Positions 1 to 4,095 of a DNA stretch of 5,146 bases are shown here, piece after piece; position 1 is the stretch's first letter; the number at the start of each line of letters is the position of its first letter. Source of the DNA: a bacterium (GTDB lineage: Bacteria; Oederibacteriota; JAJYGY01). The translations under genes were made by a program, and so were the position numbers. Location: positions 1 through 5,146 of the forward strand of contig JAJYGY010000075.1 in the NCBI GenBank assembly GCA_021790555.1, read 5' to 3'. Under the pieces are notes generated by a model, which ran no database searches, was not told where the DNA came from, and saw only the letters and a program-made list of their open reading frames with translations.

Positions 1-711
1 TTCGGGCCGGAAGGTCGGAAGCGACCGTTGAAGGAAACCACCTTGAACCGCTACATCGCGTGCCTCAAGACGATTGTAGGCCGCGCCTTGGCCAACCGTG
101 TGATCGACCGCAATCCGCTCCTGGGGTTGAAGCTCTTCAAGGAACACAATGCCAGGGACCGGGTGCTGACCCACGAAGAGTTCCAGAAGCTCCTTGCTCA
201 TTGTACGGAGCACCTGAAGCCGATCGTGCAGATGGCCTACTTTCTTGGCATGCGCCGTGGAGAGTTGCTGGGCTTGCGGTGGGACCAGATTGATCTCAAG
301 GGCGGCGTCATTCTCCTTGGTGCCATGGACACGAAGACCAAGGAGGAGCGGGAGGTCCCTTTGGACGATGGCCTCCAGCAAATGCTGAGGGGCTTGCCTC
401 GTGTGTTGGGGTGTCCGAATGTGTTTACCCTCAATGGTCGTCCGGTAGGGGATGTCAAGACCGCTTTCAATGCTGCCTGCCGACGGGCGGAAATTGAGGA
501 CTTCCGTTTCCACGACCTGCGGCATTGCGCGGTGACCCACATGAGGAAGGCCGGGGTGGACCAGGCCACGATCATGTCGATTACCGGGCACAAGACCGAC
601 TCGATGTTCAGGCGCTACAACCGCATTGACCGGGCTGACAGGCTGGCCGCAGTTCATCGAGTAAGAAAGGAATATGAAAGGTTTGACCCAAAGGCAACCC
701 AGGTGGCGTAA
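1..711 (+). CDS. Tyrosine recombinase / phage-type integrase, C-terminal part (5' end outside window)
   Basis: This is a site-specific recombinase of the lambda-integrase family, which cuts and rejoins DNA through a tyrosine-3'-phosphate intermediate. The frame is open from base 1, so the gene starts outside the window and the TTG at 28 should not be taken as its start. What remains is the end of the core-binding SAM-like domain and the whole catalytic domain. Counting from the codon at 28, the visible catalytic set is R76 (in GMRRGEL), K103 (in TKTK), H162 and R165 (in HDLRH), H188 (in TGHK) and nucleophile Y197 (in RRYN, codon 616-618). No catalytic residue is missing, so it is probably active if its N terminus is intact. 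The gene is visibly less GC-rich than the efflux genes downstream, which fits acquired DNA. It ends 66 bp before a tRNA gene on the same strand, which fits an integrated prophage or genomic island lying to the left. XerC/D is less likely given this context. Confidence 0.93.
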   Translation, partial: FGPEGRKRPLKETTLNRYIACLKTIVGRALANRVIDRNPLLGLKLFKEHNARDRVLTHEEFQKLLAHCTEHLKPIVQMAYFLGMRRGELLGLRWDQIDLKGGVILLGAMDTKTKEEREVPLDDGLQQMLRGLPRVLGCPNVFTLNGRPVGDVKTAFNAACRRAEIEDFRFHDLRHCAVTHMRKAGVDQATIMSITGHKTDSMFRRYNRIDRADRLAAVHRVRKEYERFDPKATQVA

Positions 712-720
712 ACACCTGGG
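698..720. repeat. Perfect 8-bp inverted repeat spanning the integrase stop codon
   Basis: CCCAGGTG (698-705) and CACCTGGG (713-720) are perfect inverted copies around a 7-base centre that contains the TAA stop (709-711). A run of T does not follow directly, so it is a poor intrinsic terminator. It could be an mRNA-end hairpin or a protein-binding site at the element's end. The inverted repeat is seen directly; its role is inference. Confidence 0.5.
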
Positions 721-726
721 AAACGG

Positions 727-769
727 AAAATCAAATTGTGCTTTAAAATCAGTCCTTTTTCGTGATTTT
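727..769. repeat. Three AAAATCA heptamers at exact 18-bp spacing (third inverted)
   Basis: AAAATCA occurs at 727-733 and 745-751, and its reverse complement TGATTTT at 763-769. The three copies start exactly 18 bp apart. They fill most of the gap between the integrase stop and the tRNA. The second and third copies also form an inverted pair that could fold as a 7-bp stem. Short repeated sites beside an integrase and its target are typical of arm-type integrase or excisionase binding sites. The stretch is AT-rich, so chance is a real alternative. Confidence 0.35.
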
Positions 770-777
770 CCCTCCGT

Positions 778-854
778 GACCCGGTAGCTCAGCTGGATAG
801 AGCACCGGATTTCTAATCCGGCGGTCGGGAGTTCGAATCTCCCCCGGGTCACCA
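778..854 (+). tRNA. tRNA-Arg (anticodon UCU), CCA end encoded
   Basis: The full cloverleaf can be drawn. The acceptor stem is GACCCGG (778-784) with CCGGGTC (844-850), followed by discriminator A851 and encoded CCA (852-854). The D stem is GCTC/GAGC. The anticodon stem CCGGA/TCCGG encloses the loop TTTCTAA, giving anticodon TCT, which reads AGA and AGG arginine codons. The T stem GGGAG/CTCCC encloses TTCGAAT. AGG codons are frequent in the genes downstream, so this tRNA matters to the host. It is intact despite lying next to an integrase gene. Confidence 0.97.
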
Positions 855-887
855 AAATTCCCCGCAGGGTCCCGCCCGGTTTTCCGC

Positions 888-916
888 TTGACTTTTGCCG
901 GCCCCCTCCCTATCCT
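888..916 (+). promoter_or_regulatory. Sigma70-type promoter for the marR-emr operon
   Basis: TTGACT (888-893) and TATCCT (911-916) are separated by exactly 17 bp, a good match to the sigma70 consensus. Transcription would start near 923, directly at the first operator palindrome and about 70 bases before the preferred GTG start at 993. It lies just downstream of the tRNA, so the operon has its own promoter outside the putative element. Confidence 0.65.
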
Positions 917-922
917 TGACCT

Positions 923-950
923 ATCAATGATTGATCCATCAATTATTGAT
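923..950. promoter_or_regulatory. Tandem palindromic operator, probably for the MarR-family repressor
   Basis: Two perfect 13-bp palindromes, ATCAATGATTGAT (923-935) and ATCAATTATTGAT (938-950), lie 15 bp apart. They belong to a 15-bp direct repeat with 14 of 15 bases identical. A further partial half-site TTGA lies at 916-919. The pair begins at the predicted transcription start, where a bound dimer would block RNA polymerase. MarR-family dimers bind short AT-rich palindromes like these and commonly control their own operons. The binding protein is inferred from the adjacent gene. Confidence 0.7.
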
Positions 951-982
951 CCATCCAGGAAACTTCCCCGGGGTCCCGGGGT

Positions 983-987
983 GGAGG
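983..987 (+). promoter_or_regulatory. Ribosome binding site that decides the marR start
   Basis: GGAGG ends 5 bases before GTG 993, a near-ideal Shine-Dalgarno. The in-frame ATG at 927 lies inside the operator and only about 4 bases after the predicted transcription start. The GTG at 981 and the TTG at 888 (inside the -35 box) have no such site. Confidence 0.6.
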
Positions 988-992
988 AAGCC

Positions 993-1454
993 GTGCTGGA
1001 GGCACTTGAAAAAATAGGGAAGCTGAAGAGGGTCCTGGGACTGGCGGCCATCCAGGAAATGAAGCCCCTGGGCATCCATCCCAAGCAGGCCCATATCCTC
1101 TACCACCTGGAAAAGAAGGGGGCCGGTTCGCTGGCCGACCTTTCCAGGTCCACGGAAGGCGATCCCGCCGCGGTGTGCAGGATGGTGGACCAGTTGGTGA
1201 AAAGGGGCCTGGTGAAGGAGGACGAGCATCCCACCGACCGCCGGCGCTGGCAGCTGAGCCTGACGGAGAAAGGGAAACCCCTTTCCAGGGAAGTGCGTAA
1301 GCTTTACGACGGACTGGCTGTCAGGATGACGGCCAGGCTGAACCGCCAGGAGCGCGGCGAGCTGCTGAGGTTGCTGGACAAGATACTCTCCGGGTTCTGC
1401 CCGGATTCCAGGAAAGGCCCCCGGTCGCCGGAGGCCGGGCCCAGGCGCAGGTAG
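993..1454 (+). CDS. MarR-family transcriptional repressor (EmrR/MprA-like role)
   Basis: This is a winged helix-turn-helix regulator of 153 residues from GTG 993, the usual MarR size of about 140-150. Helical dimerisation segments lie at each end. The DNA-binding core spans roughly residues 47-94. It includes a LADLSRSTEGDPAAVCRMV helix-turn-helix stretch, the phrase LVKRGLV, and a wing with the family signature DRRR (82-85) before LSLTEKG. The basic C terminus (about 139-153) is probably disordered. GTG 993 is preferred for its Shine-Dalgarno. An automatic caller may choose ATG 927 (175 residues), but the extra N terminus MIDPSIIDPS is the tandem operator translated. Its gene is followed 45 bp later by the efflux genes, so it should repress the operon until it binds an effector, as EmrR does for emrAB in E. 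coli. The ligand cannot be read from the sequence. Confidence 0.9.
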   Translation: MLEALEKIGKLKRVLGLAAIQEMKPLGIHPKQAHILYHLEKKGAGSLADLSRSTEGDPAAVCRMVDQLVKRGLVKEDEHPTDRRRWQLSLTEKGKPLSREVRKLYDGLAVRMTARLNRQERGELLRLLDKILSGFCPDSRKGPRSPEAGPRRR

Positions 1455-1478
1455 GCGGCCCGGCGCCGAAAGACCATC

Positions 1479-1492
1479 CCTTTGACGAAAGG
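1479..1492 (+). promoter_or_regulatory. Small hairpin overlapping the emrA ribosome binding site
   Basis: CCTTT (1479-1483) and AAAGG (1488-1492) can pair around the tetraloop GACG. The 3' arm contains most of the Shine-Dalgarno AAAGGA (1488-1493) for ATG 1500, so folding would partly hide it. With only five pairs the fold is weak, and coincidence is possible. Confidence 0.25.
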
Positions 1493-1499
1493 ATTCTTC

Positions 1500-2399
1500 A
1501 TGGCAAAGCCTTCTTCCGCACCCCAGAACCGCCCGGCCGCCCAGGCTGCCGCGCACGCGCCGCAGCACGCGGCCCCGCACGCCCCGGCCCAGGCCTGGTG
1601 GAAGCACCCCCGGGCCGTCCAGACGGGCTGGGCCACCCTGGCCGCGGCCCTGCTGGGCGTGGCCGTCTGGTTCTTCTACTTCCACCCCTACGTCTCCACC
1701 GACGACGCCCGCGTGGACGCCACGCTGGTGCGCCTGGCCCCGCAGGGACAGGGCGGCCAGGTGATCAAGGTGGCCGTCTCCGAGGGGGACCCGGTGACCA
1801 AGGGCGAGGTGCTGGTGGAGCTGGACCACGGCACGGCCCAGGCCCAGCTGGAGAGGGCCACGGCCCAGGCCGACCTGGCCGAAAGGGAACTGAAACGCAT
1901 TTCGCAGCTGGCGGCGCAGCGCGGCGTGTCGGAGCGCCAGCTGGACCAGGCCCGTTCGGCCGCCCAGACCGCCGACGCCGAGGAGAAGCTGGCCCAGATC
2001 GCCCTGGACGACACCTACCTGAAGAGCCCCATGGACGGCGTGGTGGTGCAGAAGTCCGTGGACGTGGGCGACATGATAGAGACCGGGCAGACGGCCGTCA
2101 CCGTGGCCGACATGGCCGACGCCTGGGTGGCCGCCAACCTGGAGGAGACCGAGGTGGGCGACGTCAGGCTGGGGCAGAAGGTGGACATCAGCATCGACGA
2201 GGGCGGCAGCCTCACCGGCGAGGTGGAGGAGATACGCCAGGCCACCCTGTCGCGTTTCTCGCTCATCCCCACGGAGAACACGTCGGGCAACTTCATCAAG
2301 CTGGTGCAGCGCATTCCCATCAAGGTGAAGCTGGACCCGCACCCGGGCACGACCCTGAGGGTGGGGCAGTCCGTGGAAGTCCGTATCCGGGTGCATTAG
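1500..2399 (+). CDS. emrA: EmrA/HlyD-family periplasmic membrane fusion protein
   Basis: This is the adaptor subunit of a multidrug efflux pump. It is anchored in the inner membrane and links the EmrB transporter to an outer-membrane channel. ATG 1500 is chosen because AGGA ends 6 bases before it; the upstream in-frame TTG 1482 lacks support. The 299 residues comprise a cytoplasmic Ala/Pro/His-rich tail (about 11-30), one membrane helix (about 43-62), and the family phrase STDDARVDA (66-74). Two lipoyl-like halves (about 80-110 and 172-205) flank an alpha-hairpin (about 112-170). A beta-barrel domain follows, with the EmrA-type stretch FSLIPTENTSGNF (253-265) and VQRIPIKVKLD. It is shorter than E. 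coli EmrA (about 390), mainly in the hairpin, so it may reach less far into the periplasm. It lies 45 bp after marR and 90 bp before the first transporter. No TolC-like gene is visible. Confidence 0.92.
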   Translation: MAKPSSAPQNRPAAQAAAHAPQHAAPHAPAQAWWKHPRAVQTGWATLAAALLGVAVWFFYFHPYVSTDDARVDATLVRLAPQGQGGQVIKVAVSEGDPVTKGEVLVELDHGTAQAQLERATAQADLAERELKRISQLAAQRGVSERQLDQARSAAQTADAEEKLAQIALDDTYLKSPMDGVVVQKSVDVGDMIETGQTAVTVADMADAWVAANLEETEVGDVRLGQKVDISIDEGGSLTGEVEEIRQATLSRFSLIPTENTSGNFIKLVQRIPIKVKLDPHPGTTLRVGQSVEVRIRVH

Positions 2400-2407
2400 C
2401 GGGCGGG

Positions 2408-2464
2408 GCCGGGCGCCCGGAGCCCGGCACGACAACCTCCGAGGCCGCGCGGGTCGGCGGCCTC
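2408..2464 (+). repeat. Two GC-rich hairpins between emrA and the first emrB
   Basis: GCCGGGC (2408-2414) pairs with GCCCGGC (2422-2428) around 7 bases. GAGGCCGC (2441-2448) pairs with GCGGCCTC (2457-2464) around 8 bases. Both stems are perfect. Neither is followed by a T run, so they are not classic terminators. In a polycistronic mRNA such stems can protect the upstream message or alter the relative yields of the two genes. The function is inference. Confidence 0.45.
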
Positions 2465-2489
2465 AACGCGAAGACGCGTGGGGGCAGAC

Positions 2490-4076
2490 ATGCGGGGCGA
2501 GGGGCAGGAGCAGGCCGGCGACGAGAGGTACGCCTGGCGGGTGATGGCCGTGGTGATGGTCGGCACCTGCATGGCCACGCTGGATTCCAGCATCGTCAAC
2601 GTTTCCATCCCGAAGATCATGGCCGACTTCGGATCTCAGCTGCAGGACATCGAGTGGGTGGTGACGGGCTACATGCTGGCCTTCGCCGCCCTGATGCCCA
2701 TGACCAGCTGGCTGCGCGATCACGTGGGCCACAAGCGGCTCTACCTGTGGGCCCTGGTGCTGTTCACGGGGGGGTCGCTGGCCTGCGCCCTGGCCTGGAA
2801 CCTGCCCAGCCTGATCGCGGCCCGGGTGCTGCAGGCCCTGGGCGGGGGCGCCATCACGCCCACGGGCATGGCCATGATCACGGAGGTCTTCCCGCCCAGG
2901 ACGCGCGGCAAGGCCATCGGCTACTGGGGCATGGGGGTCATCGCCGGGCCGGCCGTGGGGCCGACCCTGGGAGGTTACCTCACCAACGCCTTCGGCTGGC
3001 GGTCCATCTTCACCGTCAACCTGCCCATCGGGATCCTGGGTGTGCTGCTGGCCGGCATCCTGCTGAAGCCCGACGTGCCGCACGAAAGCCAGAGGCGGCC
3101 CTTCGACGCCTGGGGGTTCGCCTTCCTCACCCTGTTCCTGGTCAGCTTTCTGCTGGGGCTTTCCAAGGGGGAGGACAAGGGCTGGGGCTCGACCTTCCTC
3201 CTTTCGTGCTGGGGGCTGGCCGGGCTGGGCCTGGTCGGCTTCCTGCTGGTGGAACTGCAGGTGAAGGGCGACGGCATCATGGACCTGGGCCTGCTGAAGC
3301 ACCCGGTGTTCGCGGCCAGCATGGTGATGAACTTCGTGCGCTCGGTGGCCCTGTTCGGGGGCACCTTCCTGGTGCCGCTGTTTTTGCAGAACCTGGCGGG
3401 CTACGACGAGCTGCAATGCGGCCTGATCATGCTGCCGGCCTCGCTGCTGGTGGCGGCGGTGATGCCGGTCTCGGGCCGCCTGGGGGACAAGGTAGGGCCT
3501 TTCCTGCCCAGCTTCATCGGGCTGGTGCTGTGCGCCTATTCGCTCTACCTTTATTTCGACGTGGACGTCACCACCCCGCTGTGGGACATCATCTATCCGC
3601 AGATGATCCGCAGCGTGGGCATGGGGCTCCTGATGGCCCCGGTGATCGCCGCGGCGATGAATTCGGTTCCGGCGCGCAAGACCGGCATGGCCGCCGCCAT
3701 GCTCAACGTGAACATGCAGGTCTCGGGTTCCGTGGGCATCGCCCTGCTCACCACGGTGCTCAGCCACCGCACCACCTTCCACGCCGCGGCCTACGCCGCC
3801 GCGCTGAAGGCGGGCGACCCGGCCTTCGCCGATTCGCTGGGCCGGGTGGCGGCCTCGGCCCGGGGCCTGGGACTGAACCACGCGGACAGCCTGCGGGTGG
3901 CCGGCGCGGTCCTGGGCCGGCACCTGGGCCAGAGGGCCGCGGTGGCCGGCTTTGACGACGCCTTTTTGGTGGCCGCGGTCCTGGTGGCCGTGGGGGTGGT
4001 GGCCGCGCTGCCGCTGCCCAAAAAACCGGTGCATGGCCCGGCCCACGGCGTAAATGCCGCCGCGGCCGCGGAATAG
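2490..4076 (+). CDS. emrB: EmrB-type DHA2 major facilitator multidrug transporter (first copy)
   Basis: This is a proton-driven drug exporter of the DHA2 (14-helix) MFS family and should act with the preceding EmrA. From ATG 2490 it has 528 residues, the normal EmrB length. Visible signatures are LDSSIVNVSIP (31-41, the DHA2 first-helix motif), motif A-like WLRDHVGHKR (74-83) after helix 2, the conserved RVLQALGGG (112-120), and antiporter motif C in GVIAGPAVGPTLGG (149-162). SGRLGDKVGP (328-337) is the second-half counterpart of motif A. The sequence is hydrophobic throughout, with a long loop near 429-480 before the last helix and an Ala-rich tail. The start is uncertain: ATG 2490 has only a G-rich stretch upstream, and GTG 2478 would add four residues. 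Homology to the second copy begins only at about YAWRV (residue 14). The weak start signal contrasts with the strong one on the next gene. Confidence 0.93.
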   Translation: MRGEGQEQAGDERYAWRVMAVVMVGTCMATLDSSIVNVSIPKIMADFGSQLQDIEWVVTGYMLAFAALMPMTSWLRDHVGHKRLYLWALVLFTGGSLACALAWNLPSLIAARVLQALGGGAITPTGMAMITEVFPPRTRGKAIGYWGMGVIAGPAVGPTLGGYLTNAFGWRSIFTVNLPIGILGVLLAGILLKPDVPHESQRRPFDAWGFAFLTLFLVSFLLGLSKGEDKGWGSTFLLSCWGLAGLGLVGFLLVELQVKGDGIMDLGLLKHPVFAASMVMNFVRSVALFGGTFLVPLFLQNLAGYDELQCGLIMLPASLLVAAVMPVSGRLGDKVGPFLPSFIGLVLCAYSLYLYFDVDVTTPLWDIIYPQMIRSVGMGLLMAPVIAAAMNSVPARKTGMAAAMLNVNMQVSGSVGIALLTTVLSHRTTFHAAAYAAALKAGDPAFADSLGRVAASARGLGLNHADSLRVAGAVLGRHLGQRAAVAGFDDAFLVAAVLVAVGVVAALPLPKKPVHGPAHGVNAAAAAE

Positions 4077-4080
4077 GGAC

Positions 4081-4089
4081 AAGGAGGAG
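4081..4089 (+). promoter_or_regulatory. Strong ribosome binding site of the second transporter
   Basis: AAGGAGGAG sits 6 bases before ATG 4096 in the 19-bp gap after the first transporter's stop. It is the best Shine-Dalgarno in the window and fixes the start of the second copy. Confidence 0.8.
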
Positions 4090-4095
4090 CAAGTC

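Larger units (their letters stand above)
712..854. other. Candidate element/chromosome boundary (att region at tRNA-Arg)
   Basis: tRNA genes are the most common targets of tyrosine integrases, and integrase genes usually sit next to the attachment site. Here the integrase stop lies 66 bp from an intact tRNA, with repeats between them and a rise in GC beyond. The element would lie on the 5' side of the tRNA, which is less usual than 3'-end insertion. In that case the element would supply the tRNA's upstream flank, and perhaps its promoter. I found no second copy of a tRNA segment in the window, so the core site cannot be fixed. Confidence 0.35.

Noticed and set aside
743..749. TTAAAAT as a -10 box for the tRNA
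   Set aside because: No acceptable -35 lies 16-18 bp upstream (the bases there are AAACGG), so a promoter cannot be supported.
844..883. CCGGG...CCCGG followed by TTTT as a terminator of the tRNA
   Set aside because: The 5' arm is part of the tRNA acceptor stem and the loop would be about 26 bases, so it is not a convincing terminator.
966..981. CCCCGGGGTCCCGGGG palindrome-like run in the marR leader
   Set aside because: The arms are too close for a single hairpin and the run is simple G/C. It may be a chance result of composition.
749..1084. Minus-strand ORF of 111 residues over the tRNA
   Set aside because: Its C-terminal stretch with IRTPDRRIRNPVLYPAELPG is the antisense translation of the tRNA-Arg gene, a well-known false protein in databases, and the rest is antisense to operator and marR.
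939..2435. Long minus-strand ORF (498 residues)
   Set aside because: It is a GC-rich shadow of marR and emrA, with a His/Gly/Leu-rich composition and no recognisable domain.
1598..3955. Plus-strand ORF of 785 residues in another frame
   Set aside because: It covers emrA, the spacer and emrB out of frame, with Gly/Arg/Ala-rich low complexity and no domain.
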